This document shows, piece after piece, positions 1 to 9,947 of a DNA stretch of 64,000 nucleotides (its first letter is position 1; each line of letters opens with the position of its first letter). Position numbers and translations under genes: made by a program. Below the pieces are notes generated by a model. The model saw only the letters and a list, made by a program, of their open reading frames with translations. It ran no database searches and was not told where the DNA came from. The DNA comes from Gnetum montanum (lineage: Eukaryota > Streptophyta > Gnetopsida > Gnetales > Gnetaceae), in contig MNCI01005871.1 in the NCBI GenBank assembly GCA_015680685.1, positions 183,922 through 247,921 on the forward strand, written 5' to 3'.

Positions 1-329
1 TAGGATCAATATAGGTTATCACATAACATTGGTTTTTTACATTATTCATGGACGGTAGGAAAGCATTTGCAGTTTTGCAATGTATTCCCTAGGTAACCAA
101 CCACAGTTCACCATATATATATATATATATATGGTCATAGAGCATTTGCAAAATTGCAGTCTCCCATACAATCATATACAACATAGTAACAAAGGATACA
201 AACAGATACGCTACAGAATCCTAGTTGCTCTCACAAACCCAAGGATTCGGGAGAGATTAAATATGTTCCCTAGTTCATGACCAAATTTGCTGATTTGGGA
301 ATCCTGCAGACCTCAACAATAGATGCACT
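1..329. other. Left flank, no gene recognised; (AT)11 microsatellite
   Basis: AT-rich sequence with no coding similarity I recognise. An uninterrupted (AT)11 dinucleotide run lies at 113-134. The open frame at 80-280 runs through this microsatellite and has no recognisable domain. The sequence just before 330 could be an intron or upstream exon of the lipase remnant, but no splice site is convincing. Confidence 0.6.
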
Positions 330-1121
330 TTGTCAAATTTTTTTAATTTGTGGAACGATTATTTGAAGGACAATTCTACACATGCATTTATATTCTGCCA
401 TAAAGAAGTAGATGCCAACCTAATTGCTTTGGCCTTTAGAGGTACCGAGACTTTCAATTGAGTAAATTGGCAGGCAGAAGCCGATTTTTCGTGGTATAAA
501 ATACGAGCTGTAGGAAAGGTTCCTTTGGATTTTATGGAAGCCTTGGGCATGGAAAACAGAAATGAAATAGTAGAACTCCCAAAACATATCCAAGAAGATC
601 CATCAGAAAATGCTAAGAAATCTTTGGCATATCCCACTCTTGTACAGGAATTGCAGAAAATATTTGCAGCCTAGAAAAATGCAAAATTTTTGATCACAAG
701 CCATAGCCTGGGAGGGGCATTGACAGTTATGTTCAGTGCTTTGCTCATCATGGAGAAGCAGAATGAATTCATGGAGAGGCTCATGGGTGTATACACATAT
801 GGACAACCAAGGGTTGGGGATGCAGATTTTGGGAATTTCATAAATTCGAATTTGAGTCAGCCATATCCAAAATATTTCAGAATTGTCTACTGGAATGACA
901 TGGTGCCAAGATTGCCATCAGATGATAAATTACTACAATTCAAGCATTTTGGAACGTTTCTGTACTACAATAGCATCCACCATGAACAGAATCTGGCTGA
1001 GGCTCCAAATAGGAATTTCTCTGCATGTTACTTTATACTAATCTGGATCAACGCTCTGTGAGAGACTGTGATGTGTATAATTTTGCCATGGATCACGGGG
1101 CCTGATTATATTGAAATATGA
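330..1121 (+). pseudogene. Broken class 3 lipase (oil-body lipase-like)
   Basis: The frame starting at 333 reads as part of a plant alpha/beta-hydrolase class 3 lipase, most like oil-body triacylglycerol lipases. Visible hallmarks are ALAFRGTE near 430-455, the nucleophile elbow SHSLGGAL near 699-722, YTYGQPRVGD near 795-824 and the catalytic-Asp block NDMVPRLP near 894-917, followed by KHFGT and YYNS. Family members hydrolyse acyl glycerols, often at lipid droplets. The reading frame is kept for about 790 bases without a frameshift but has in-frame stops at 459-461 (TGA), 672-674 (TAG), 1059-1061 (TGA, where relatives have Trp) and 1119-1121. The first Gly of the usual GHSLGG is Ser. The N-terminal part and the C-terminal region with the catalytic His are not seen. 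This is most likely a dead gene copy. A selenocysteine or editing explanation is not credible. Confidence 0.85.
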
Positions 1122-1789
1122 CAGTGAGTGTTATTGGAAATTGCAAAATTAACAATTAAGTGTCGGCAAGCTTCGTAACGTCCGACGTTGTTTTGAGAGC
1201 TTAAATTTAGCAACTTCTTTTTCCATGTTGTTGTTTCAGTGTAGTCCTGGCGTAGGGGATCTTCATCATGCCCTTTGCATTTTGGGCAAAAAAAGCGGCA
1301 TGCATGGCTGGGTATCCACTTAAACGTAGATACGTGCAAAACAAATGATTTCAAAGAAGATGAGAAGCTCTCACAATTTACACAGATGTGCATGCAAATG
1401 AGGCAGAAGCAAAGATGGCTCTGAGGCACCTATTAGGATGGTCGGATGGAGATGTCATGAGGTTAGATGCAAAGCCATGTTCCACCATTATGAGGCTTTT
1501 TGCTCCTGAGTGAGCCCCAAAAACATTGAAGCTTTTTATCTGAGATTATCCAAGTCCCTGTAAATCTTTTAGATTTGGTTTTTTGTTTTGTTTCTCCTTT
1601 TGTGGTTTTCGTCATCTGCATTCATTCTTGTAGGATTTTTTTGGGCTTTGGCAGCAAGTTCTCCTCCATAGAAATCATTTGGGACCTAGTCTGTATTTAA
1701 CTAATTTTCTTACAGTCTGTTCATATATGTATGTAAGGCCCTAGTTATTGAATAGTGGATAGGTAACATTTGTCATTGCTAATGGAAAG
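1122..1789. other. Intergenic, nothing recognised
   Basis: Follows the lipase remnant. Several short frames are open on both strands (for example 1106-1429 minus) but none matches a family I know. It may hold decayed 3' exon or UTR sequence of the lipase. Confidence 0.4.
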
Positions 1790-2127
1790 GTTCTCAACAG
1801 GATCGGCCCTACACAGGTGCACACACAGTTGTAGAATAATAATTTCACTAAATCTCAGTTTTTGAAGAAGGGACATAGAATAGAGAACAAATAGAATTTT
1901 TTATTGGACTGAAACTACTTCCCCATACAAATAAAATGACAGACAACTACTTAAATAGGCACTTTGAAATGTAAAAATGAGACAATTATAATTCTAATCT
2001 TAAAACTTGTCAAAAATATCTAAACTAATATGACAGTTATTGCATGCACAACTACTAAAAAATAGCAACAGAACTTGAGTGGGACAACTAATTCCTAAAA
2101 ACCAAGTTTTGAATTACTCCAATAATT
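1790..2127 (-). repeat. Probable 3' LTR of a Ty1/copia element
   Basis: Directly downstream, on the minus strand, of the last residues of a copia polyprotein and of a purine-rich stretch (minus strand AAGGGGAGAA, about 2126-2136). On the minus strand it begins close to TTATTGGAGTAATTC, a plausible decayed TGTTGGAGT LTR start, and contains a CTATTTAAGTAG TATA-like stretch. The outer boundary near 1790 is approximate because no second LTR is present for comparison. Confidence 0.45.
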
Positions 2128-2242
2128 CTCCCCTTAATTCAAGAAAGGGGTTGAACACCAATGAAGGCTTGGAACTTCTTGAATTTCTCCTCAAATAATG
2201 CTTTGGTGAATATGTTGGCTAGTTGTTCTTCAGTATTGTAAT
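2128..2242 (-). pseudogene. C-terminal tail of copia Pol (RNase H end)
   Basis: On the minus strand the segment reads EQLANIFTKALFEEKFKKF followed shortly by GVQP and a stop. This matches the conserved end of Ty1/copia polyproteins, where an (A)D(I)FTKAL motif closes the RNase H domain just before the polypurine tract. Only the last 30 or so residues remain. The coding sequence is cut at 2242, where element C begins. The five bases 2238-2242 (GTAAT) are the candidate left target duplication of element C. The matching right copy was not found, so the rest of this copia element is not located in the window. Confidence 0.75.
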
Positions 2243-2347
2243 TGATGAGCAGGGAGGTACCCCTACGCCCAACCATATGAATCACAAGTGTTCATACACG
2301 ATCTAGTCAAACTCTATAGACCTTAAGTGCTTAAGTACACTTGTTTC
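2243..2347 (-). repeat. Element C 3' LTR, distal fragment
   Basis: On the plus strand this starts TGATGAGCAGGGAGGTACCC and matches the ends of the other minus-strand Athila-like LTRs in the window (starts at 40,287, 50,696 and 60,934). It is the last about 100 bases of element C's 3' LTR, cut off from the rest (9208-9947) by insertion of element D. The five bases GTTTC at 2343-2347 recur at 9208-9212 as element D's target duplication. Confidence 0.85.
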
Positions 2348-2743
2348 TGTTGATGCGTAAATTTTGGATACGACGCCAACACCTGTGAAAACTCGTTTTA
2401 GGAGACTATCGCCTAGGGCGTCTCCCGTATGGGTACGGAAACCCAGGAATAGTCTCAGCTGGAAAGAGCTATGTGACAAAACAATAATAACAATATTTTA
2501 AACAAAATATTAAAAGCTTTAAATTTAATAAGAATATTGAAAAGTTAAATAATTTGTGCAATTTGTGAAATATTTTTTTTTAATTTTTAATTTTGGTTTT
2601 TTTTATCGTAGTATTCACTTTTTATAAATGCAAACGAAAAGAAAGGCGGTTCAGACAGCTCTATAAAGAATTCTTCTGTGAAATCTACTTTTAACAATTG
2701 CCATTGTGCGTTGCTTGAACAGGGTCTTTCGATTGATCATTGG

Positions 2744-3652
2744 TGATGAAACACGAATTGCACAGGCCGCGATATCGCGTATGCGATATCGCGGTTCGTC
2801 GCCAAATCTATAAATAAGAGGCGACACTCCCCTCATTTGACATCCTAGGCGTAAAGTAGCGAAGCTCTGGCGGATTGATCACCCCAGAGATAGAATATTT
2901 TCCATGTGCCTGCAGTAGGAGTCCCCCAAGTGAACGGTTCTTTATTCGAGCAGCTTTGTACCTGAACGCAAGTTGTGTACGGCAATAAAGACGAGCTTTG
3001 TGGATAAACCTTGCAGTGCATGGATAGGTTTAATTAATGTTATTTACTGCTTTCCTAGTAACGTTGCATGAGTACGACTTGGTTACGAGCGTTGACGAAC
3101 GTGTACGGCTAGCCAAGGAATCGGCTACTCATCGCGATTAGTTTCTCTCACCCTTTCCTCCTAGAACGTGGGACAAGTACGACTTGATTACGAGCATCTA
3201 CGGATGTGTATGGTTAGTTAAGAAATCGGCTGCTTGTCACACTTAGGTTAGCTAGGTGCCTCAGTACGACCACTTCGAGCACGTGCGTTACGTGTGGTAA
3301 TCCCAGTAACGATTAGCGTTTGGTAGCCACAGTTGCACAGTTCAGGGTGTGTACGGCAAGTGGGAACGGATGCTGACGCTAGGACTTAGTGCTGTAGTTA
3401 GAGTTAGTTTTAGTTTCTCAACCCTTCACCGTTAGCATAGGAGATAAATCTGAAAATACCAAAAAAATCATATACCTCAGATTTTCTTAACCATACACCA
3501 TGACACATACAAGCAAGCCTGGGAAGACAACGAACTATTAACCCCAAGTGTTCCATGGGGCGTTTAGGCATTTAGTTTGCGGAGTTCGACCGGATCGCGC
3601 GTGTTACGCTCATTTCATATGGTTGAGTGTAGGGGTACCTCGCCACTCATTA
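2744..3652 (+). repeat. Solo Athila-like LTR nested in element D's LTR
   Basis: A 909-bp LTR begins TGATGAAACACG and ends CGCCACTCATTA. It is flanked by a perfect 5-bp duplication ATTGG (2739-2743 and 3653-3657). The right LTR of element D shows the unoccupied site as one ATTGG near 9022-9026. There is no internal sequence, so it is a solo LTR, normally produced by recombination between two LTRs of a full element. It has the family TATA box (2809-2816), the AATAAA region near 2985 and the CGCGTGTTACGCTC to GGGGTACCTCGCC tail. Confidence 0.93.
2767..2794. promoter_or_regulatory. U3 palindrome (GATATC type) of solo LTR
   Basis: Perfect inverted repeat with 12-bp arms CCGCGATATCGC around GTAT. 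It lies about 15 bp upstream of the TATAAATA box at 2809-2816. Related palindromes occupy the same place in other LTRs of this family. A role in transcription or RNA folding is inference. Confidence 0.7.
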
Positions 3653-3826
3653 ATTGGCAAATTTTTCAGGCTGCCCATTGAATTGTGATTATAGCAAGGA
3701 GAGTCAAGGTCAAGGCCTTAACCTTTTTTGAAAAAAAACATTTCATTTGGGAATGCTGAATTTTCATAGTAGATATTACTGTTGATCAAGGCCCTATGCC
3801 TAGCATGGGTGAGGTTGGCCTCAACA

Positions 3827-4600
3827 CTTAGCCCCCAAACTACAGATTGCATGCAAGTGTAAGGACTATAAAATTTTGAATGAAAATGCAAAAGATGGGG
3901 AAACAAAAACAACATGAGACAAGAAATGAAAACTTGAAAGTAAACTATAATGTTCTAAACATGATCAAAATAACCAAATAATCGAAAGAGACACTGACAT
4001 AGGCCATCCAAACAACCATTAAAATCTAAATATATAATTTATTNGCCTTTGATTGGTGGCATCATAGCAGGTCTCCTGGGTGGCTAAGGGTTCTCAAGTA
4101 GAAATGAACACACTTTACCCCGTTGTTTACAAGATAACCATGAATCATCATACCTGAGGACTTGGGCTTATGAGAGGAAAGGATAGAATTTTCCAAGGTC
4201 ACCTAGTAATTATGACTAACCACTCTCCAACATCACATATCCTACACTTACATGATCATGATGATAACATGATAAGTTTGTATAAATCTAATGCTCCATA
4301 ATCTAACATAACAAATAAACTGAAACCTTAGAATCAATTGGAAAGAGTTATAGTATTTATAAAATATAAAGCAGATTCTATAGCATTAGATTATAGTAAT
4401 AGTAAATTAAATTATACCTACATTATTTTCCAATGGTGTTAAGATGATCCAATATCAAGTAACTCAAATGACAAATGATTATTAAAATCATATGAAGAAC
4501 ACAATAATCAAAAGAAAGAAATGATGAAAATGCAAGCAAAATATGGAAACACAATAATATATATATGAAATGCAAATAAAAAGGGGAAGAAAACATGCAA
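3827..4600 (-). other. Element D 3' non-coding region
   Basis: Lies between the protease-bearing frame and the 3' LTR. On the minus strand it ends in a G-rich polypurine tract (GTTTGGGGGCTAAG) next to the LTR. AT-rich, with no coding match. It contains a single N at 4044. Confidence 0.7.
4044..4044. other. Single-N assembly gap
   Basis: One N in the element D 3' non-coding region. Two other single Ns in this window (20,504 and 27,415) demonstrably stand for missing stretches of about 230 and 170 bp, so this one may also hide lost sequence. There is no second copy here to measure it. Confidence 0.6.
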
Positions 4601-5905
4601 CTAAGAATCTACCAGATGCCCACGTGGGGTACCTGAGTAGAAATGTTTCAAATGAAATGCATTAAAATTCCTATTCAACCTATATCCTTGCAAATCAGTA
4701 ATCTTAAACACATTTGGGGTAGTGATGTCTCCAATTTGGAATGGATCTGACCACATAGGGGAAAACTTAGTTTGAAGGCTAGTTGGATGTTTTTTATTGA
4801 ACCATCTCTTGACAATTTGTTGATGCTTAAGATTATGAAAATCAAGACCAAAACTTATCTTACTTGATTGTTTTCTATAAAGTTTTTCTTTAATATAAGT
4901 TTCAATGATAGGTCTAGGTTTTGGTGGGTTATCGGATATAGCTTTTCTAGGAGAATGTTCCATGGATGTGTTGTTAAAATTTAGCACACCTTCAAATGTT
5001 TTAAGAGGTAAGGTCTTATTTATATCTTTTTCTTCCCCTAAAGGTGGTGGATCACTTAGACAAAATCCATCGTGTTGTTGATAAGGCAAGGTGTCTCCAT
5101 AGTTTTCTTCACCTTCTCTAGAACTTTGATAGGATTGGATGGGATCTGCATAAGAGATAGGATTTTCTGTAGTTCCACTCACATAGTTATTTTCAACATG
5201 TTCAATACACTCAACCTCAATAACCCCAACATAAAGATTAGCATTTCGATCTTCCAAAGATTGATTTTGTTGATCCAAGGTTGTTACTACTTGTTTGTAG
5301 AAGGGTTCTTGGGGTATAGTCATGTATTCAGATTTTCCTTCGATAGGGATCAATAATTCAAAGAAATCTAACCTAAAGAAGCCCCCAAACATAGCTCCAA
5401 AAGTCCTAGATAAGAGCACACCATATGTGGGTTTCATGTCAACTACTAGGATATCTGTATAACATGTAAATGTAGGGTATTTCTTAAGTTGTACCTTTGC
5501 TCCTTTTAATAACCCTACCACAGGTACGTTAGATCCATCGAGTTGAATTACACTTCTAGTTTGTGGTATCATTTGTGCTTCTAAAGCGTTACAAACGTTA
5601 AGAGGCATAACACTAACAGTTGCACTGGAATCCATTAAACAGTTATGGACATTCTTCCCTAAAATAATCAAAATGGTTAGGAAAAGGGGGTGGTCCTTTT
5701 TGCTAGACATGGAATTATTCATGTTTTGTATTGATAATGTGTTAGGACTTTCTGCAAAGTGAACTTGCCTTTCGGGAATTGGGGATTTTTCTCTTTGGGC
5801 TACGGGTATATGAACCATATCCTGAATCACTTCTTTCATTTCATTAATGTGTAGGAGGTCATACATCAAAATGTTGGCTTTAACTCTTTTTAAGTCCTCA
5901 ACCAA
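4601..5905 (-). CDS. Protease domain joined to an integrase C-terminal-like tail (element D)
   Basis: A 434-residue open frame. The first part carries a retropepsin-like aspartic protease: FLTILIILGKNVHNCLMDSS with the active-site triplet changed to DSS where DSG/DTG is expected, then a V-x-G-L-L-K-G strand and CYTDILVVDM. The last about 90 residues (PMWSDPFQIGDITTPNVFKI, then LNRNFNAFHLKHFY) resemble the stretch after the integrase core in gypsy Pol proteins. No RT, RNase H or integrase catalytic core lies between. The frame therefore looks like a deletion derivative in which protease and Pol C-terminus are fused in frame. Upstream codons are open back to a TGA at 5978-5980 that separates it from the Gag part in the same frame. 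Whether the protease is active is doubtful. Confidence 0.75.
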   Translation of the reverse strand: MVEDLKRVKANILMYDLLHINEMKEVIQDMVHIPVAQREKSPIPERQVHFAESPNTLSIQNMNNSMSSKKDHPLFLTILIILGKNVHNCLMDSSATVSVMPLNVCNALEAQMIPQTRSVIQLDGSNVPVVGLLKGAKVQLKKYPTFTCYTDILVVDMKPTYGVLLSRTFGAMFGGFFRLDFFELLIPIEGKSEYMTIPQEPFYKQVVTTLDQQNQSLEDRNANLYVGVIEVECIEHVENNYVSGTTENPISYADPIQSYQSSREGEENYGDTLPYQQHDGFCLSDPPPLGEEKDINKTLPLKTFEGVLNFNNTSMEHSPRKAISDNPPKPRPIIETYIKEKLYRKQSSKISFGLDFHNLKHQQIVKRWFNKKHPTSLQTKFSPMWSDPFQIGDITTPNVFKITDLQGYRLNRNFNAFHLKHFYSGTPRGHLVDS

Positions 5906-5977
5906 ATCATAATTCTTATGTTCATCTTTGGCTTCTTGTTGAGATGGAACTTTTCTTAGTATAGAAGGGGGGTTTGG

Positions 5978-6526
5978 TCATTGTGGGGCAATTACTTGGG
6001 ATGACCCAGATTGGTTGTTTGCATTGTTTTGACTAGGAACTCTTCTGTTTGGAGGTGTATAAGAATTGTTCCTAGTTTGTTGTTGTGTAGCATTCCTAAT
6101 GTCACTAATTTTGCAGTAGTGAGTGTTGTGTGGGTTAGGGTCGCCTACCATAACTTGTTCTAATGAGGAAACCTCTTCATTTTTTGTCCCATGAGGTACA
6201 TTAAGGACCATGATAGGGGTTTTCCCATTTTGTTTCCCTTGGGTATTGTCACCATACAATGCCACGAATTGAGGACAAGTCTTTTCGGAATGTTGCCTCA
6301 TATTATGAAGAAGACAATAATCATTGTTGATTGATACACTTGGTTTTTCTGGTTGTATAGGGCTTTTGTTATTGTTTCTCTTTAGCTCGACCACTTCATT
6401 GGATAGTTTTTGTAGTGAAGGGAGTATTTGGGTCATCTGATCTTGGGTTTGGGTTGGTGGTTCAACAGAATTTGATGTCCCGTTTGGGTTGATAATGGAT
6501 TGAATCAAGGCTTTTGTGGTCATCAT
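5978..6526 (-). pseudogene. Gag C-terminal part (element D)
   Basis: 182 residues, Gln/Asn-rich, with a zinc-binding-like Cys/His stretch YCLLHNMRQHSEKTCPQF near residues 70-87, similar to the C-x-x-H...H...C pattern common in plant gypsy Gags. It is in the same frame as the protease segment (4601-5905), separated by one TGA, and one frameshift (about 6530-6600) away from the Gag core upstream. Read together, these three segments are one Gag-protease coding unit broken by one frameshift and one stop. Confidence 0.75.
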
Positions 6527-6590
6527 TCAAACCAGTGTTAGATGGTAAGAATGAAGAGGACATGGGGCCTTGTGAGTAATTACTTAAAGG

Positions 6591-7436
6591 TTAAGTTGGT
6601 TGAAAAGGAGAAACAACTTGAGGCATAACATTAAACGTTTGAAAAGTTGGTAGGAGTGGGTTTGATTGCATAGGGTTACTAACACTCATCATCCCAAATT
6701 GGGTTTGGATGCTGTTCATAAGGTTTATCTGCTCTAATTCCACAACTTTTGACATTGCACCTTGTATTTCTGCTATATTGGGATCAGATTTGGTAGCATA
6801 AGCGAAGAATGGATCAATGATAGAGAGATAGAAATTGAGGATACCATCTAGTTGTGGTCGCATCTCATTTGGCACATAGGCAAGTTGATGAAGGAATCTA
6901 AGGTTATAATCCCTAACATTTTCCTCAGGTAGCTTTGTTAGGCTGGTAAAGTTGCTTGATGTGATAGCAGAGCTTGTAAATTTGTCAAATTGATTCAAAA
7001 ACTTATTTTTGAATTCTTGCCATGTGTTAATAGAGGCATTAGGAAGCATTAAGAACCATTGGGTTGCTTTGGTCCTAAATGTTGTTACAAACACCCTACA
7101 TGCCACATCATTAAGTATAATGTTGTGGATCCCTAGTAAGGTTTCAAAACATTGTATGTGTTGGCGGGCATCATTCATAGGGGTTGTAGGATCGAAGAAT
7201 ACATTTATGTTTTGAAGGGATTTTGGTATGTCCTGGTAATTATGAAAGTTAAAAGGGTTTCTTACTAAGGGAGCTGGGGGTTGATGGGCTGCCATCTTAG
7301 TGTGAGGTTTTTTAAGAATTGAACTTGGAAAAAGTGAAGCTTGTTGTTTTCTCAAAGTAAATTGATGAGTAGTTGGTTGACTAAGGGTAGGAGTATGAGT
7401 TCTTTGTTGAGATGTTCCATAAGAAAAGTCACTCAT
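6591..7436 (-). pseudogene. Gag core (element D)
   Basis: 281 residues. The central part (about residues 60-200) shows the retrotransposon Gag domain: NVFFDPTTPMNDARQHIQCF, then ATQWFLMLP, W-Q-E-F-K-N-K-F-L-N-Q-F and the E-N-V-R-D-Y-N-L-R-F block. Gag forms the virus-like particle that packages element RNA. The N-terminus is Ser/Thr/Gln-rich. The start at 7436 is the first Met, about 350 bases after the primer-binding site. The frame ends at 6591 just before a shift into the Gag C-terminal frame. Confidence 0.85.
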
Positions 7437-7804
7437 AAAATGAAAAATAACAGGAAATGTAAAATGCTAATAAACTGTGAAAATGAAAGAAAATGAAAAA
7501 AACATTTGAATGCTATATTTTATTAGTTTTTTTTTAATTTTTAAAAGTAAAATTGAAATTACAAAATTTTAGAACAGTAAATTGAAAGTAAAATGATTTA
7601 AATCACTTTAATTAAATTTTAGAAAAATAAAAATAAAAAGGGATTGCTAGAATATAAATTGGAGATTTGAAAATGAAACTAAAAATAGAGCAATAAAATT
7701 GAAAATAAGGAGGCAAAAATAAAACAAACAGTAAAAAAAAAAGAAACATAAAAGGAAAATAAAGAAAAAGTTGAGAAACTGCCCTCCTTCTAGCACCAAA
7801 AAGG
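7437..7804 (-). other. Element D 5' leader with primer-binding site
   Basis: Very A/T-rich leader between the 5' LTR and gag on the minus strand. A TGG-led primer-binding site (minus strand TGGTGCTAGAAGGAGGG, plus positions 7782-7798) lies six bases inside the LTR edge. I could not assign the cognate tRNA with confidence. Confidence 0.7.
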
Positions 7805-9207
7805 TGTTGATGCGTAAATTTTGGACACGCAGCCAACACCAGGGAAAACTCATTTTAGGAGACTATCGCCTAGGGCGCCTCCCGTATGGGTATGGAAACT
7901 CGAGAATAGTTTCAACTGGAAAGGGCTATGTGATAAAACAATAATAACAATATTTTAAACAAAATATTAAAAGCTTTAAATTTTATAAGAATATTGAAAA
8001 GTTAAATAATTTGTGAAATTTAAAAGAGTACAATAAATAATTCAAAATAAAATGCAAATAATAATATTGAAAATTGTAAAAGTTATCTACCACTGTGGCT
8101 ACTTCTACACTTGGAGATGGCAGAGAGAAAAATCTGTCTTGTTGTTTGAAAGCAAATAAATAAATAACAAAACGATGTTAATGCTATTTGTGTTGCTTGT
8201 GCATACAACCTGTCTCTGCTAGGTTTTTGTTTATAGGTAGAAAGAAAGACTTATACTGATACCCCTCATGGTGTCCAGGTTGGCACCGCCGCTGTTGGGC
8301 ATTGGTCTCTACCGTGTGGGCAAAAAAGAAAAAGAAAAGAAAAGAAAATGTGTCTATTTCTGTATGAGAAAATAGAAAACCGTCGTTTAGCAATTGCTAC
8401 TACAGGGCAAGCACACTGTCATATGCAATTTTCCTGCAACTACTGTTGATGTTCATTGCGCGTTTCACGCTCCTGCCGTGTTCTGTCGCCTACCGGCAAA
8501 TGAGAGAAGACCGCTGAAAATGCCTCCGCTGTCGGTATCTCTGGTGCCGATTGTTGGAGTATGTGGCACAAAGAAAGGTTGCCGGAAGGCACTGCTAGAG
8601 CGAGTGAAGTCCTTGATCGGTGGCCCACCCTACTGGCTGCAGAACCAAAAATGGTTGTTGCAAACTCTAGCTTTGTCCACTCTTTGGTTTGGGCTAGCTC
8701 CGTTGTAAATAACAGCTTGCTGGAGAAACCCTAACCCTAAACCGCCAACTGCCTTTGCCATGTCAACCGCAATGTGGGAAACTGAAATAAGAAAATGAGC
8801 TAAAAAAATAAGCCTTAAGTTTTATGGTTTATGTTGAAATATTTTTTTTAATTTTTAATTTTTAATTTTTAATTTTGGTTTTTTTTATCGTAGTATTCAC
8901 TTTTTATAAATGCAAACGAAAAGAAAGGCGGTTCAGACAGCTCTATAAAGACTTCTTCTGTGAAATCTACTTTTAACAGTTGCCATTGTGCGTTGCTTGA
9001 ATAGGGTCTTTCGATTGATCATTGGCAAATTTTCCAGGCTGCCCATTGAATTGTGATTACAGTAGGGAGAGTTAAGGTCAAGGCCTTAACCTTTTTTTTT
9101 AACCTTTTTTGAAAAAGAACATTTCATTTGGGAATACTAAATTTTCATAGTAGATATTACTATTGATCAAGGCCCTATGCCTAGCATGGGTGAGGTTGGC
9201 CTCAATA
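7805..9207 (-). repeat. Element D 5' LTR (right)
   Basis: 1403-bp LTR, about 840 bp longer than its partner. The extra block (about 8020-8840) has higher GC than its surroundings and a 104-residue open frame on the plus strand (8394-8708) with no recognisable domain. Weak similarity of 8080-8230 to 62,960-63,220 in another D-type LTR suggests the long form is original and the left LTR was shortened. It ends ...CCTCAATA where the partner has ...CCTCAACA. Confidence 0.85.
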
Positions 9208-9947
9208 GTTTCAAGGAAGTGAAATCTAATTGAAATGATCATTGTCTTTTTAGTTCCACTTGTGAGGTACAAAAATATGGTTAAGTGCAACTGAAGTATG
9301 TGATTTCTATCATTTTATATGTTATAAGTTTAACTGCCTAGAACTAGAATGAGAGGTAGAGTAATTTAAGATTTAATTCATTAACTACCTGGCTATCCTA
9401 ACACAAGTACTCGTTTCCACTCTCTAAACACATCCTAAATGCATGTAGCGTTGTTGGGTTACCAAATGTTAAGTGTTTCTAGGTTACCAATTGCTACACG
9501 TATGCTTGAAGTGGTTGTGCTTGTGTTCATTAACAACTGGAAATTAATTGCTCAATGAAAATGCATTAAAGTAAATTGGATGAATATCAAATACATTAAA
9601 GGAAACATTAATCTATTCTTAGTGCTGCAAGGATTATCAAAAGGGTTCATTTTTATTCTCGACACACTGTTATGCTTAGGTACATCAATGCTTGAACGAA
9701 GATCTATACACATTTAGACTCCTACTGTGGACACTCAGAAGATATTCTAACTTTGGAGAAAACAAACTGCAAGAGCTTCACTATGCTATGACAAAAAAAT
9801 ATATGAAAATTGTGAACCCAAGCACTATATTTATAGGTTGACATATATCCCATGATATTGGATATTCGATGTTGCATCTTGGGATATGATATCGGGTATT
9901 TGATATTGAGGCTCTGATATTAGAGGCAATCAAAGCATGATTCATCA
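9208..9947 (-). repeat. Element C 3' LTR, main part
   Basis: On the minus strand it starts TGATGAATCATGC right after a polypurine-like ATCATGGGGTA. It carries several (A/G)ATATC repeats, a CCTATAAATATAG TATA box, the TTAGAATA and CAGTAGGAGTC blocks and an AATAAAAATGAAC poly(A) region, all as in the other Athila-like LTRs but strongly diverged. It stops at the GTTTC target site of element D. The rest of the LTR is at 2243-2347. Confidence 0.85.

Larger units (their letters stand above)
2348..3826 (-). repeat. Element D 3' LTR (left), with nested solo LTR
   Basis: Aligns with the right LTR at both ends: 2348-2560 with 7805-8020, and 2575-2743 plus 3658-3826 with about 8840-9207. Removing the nested solo LTR and one target-site copy leaves about 565 bp, against 1403 bp in the right LTR, so roughly 840 bp corresponding to about 8020-8840 is absent here. 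Confidence 0.88.
2348..9207 (-). mobile_element. Element D: non-autonomous Ty3/gypsy element (Gag-protease only)
   Basis: Two LTRs (2348-3826 and 7805-9207) with TGTTGATGCG at one end and GGCCTCAACA (or GGCCTCAATA) at the other bracket a minus-strand gag and protease region. The 5-bp repeat GTTTC flanks it (2343-2347 and 9208-9212). A primer-binding site lies inside the right (5') LTR and a polypurine tract (minus strand GGGGGCTAAG, 3827-3838) beside the left (3') LTR. No reverse transcriptase, RNase H or integrase core is present. The element sits inside element C's 3' LTR. Its left LTR is interrupted by a solo LTR at 2744-3652. Confidence 0.9.

Noticed and set aside
8394-8708. 104-residue open frame in element D's right LTR
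   Set aside because: No recognisable domain, lies inside an LTR, opposite strand to the element, and overlaps another open frame (8440-8628 minus).
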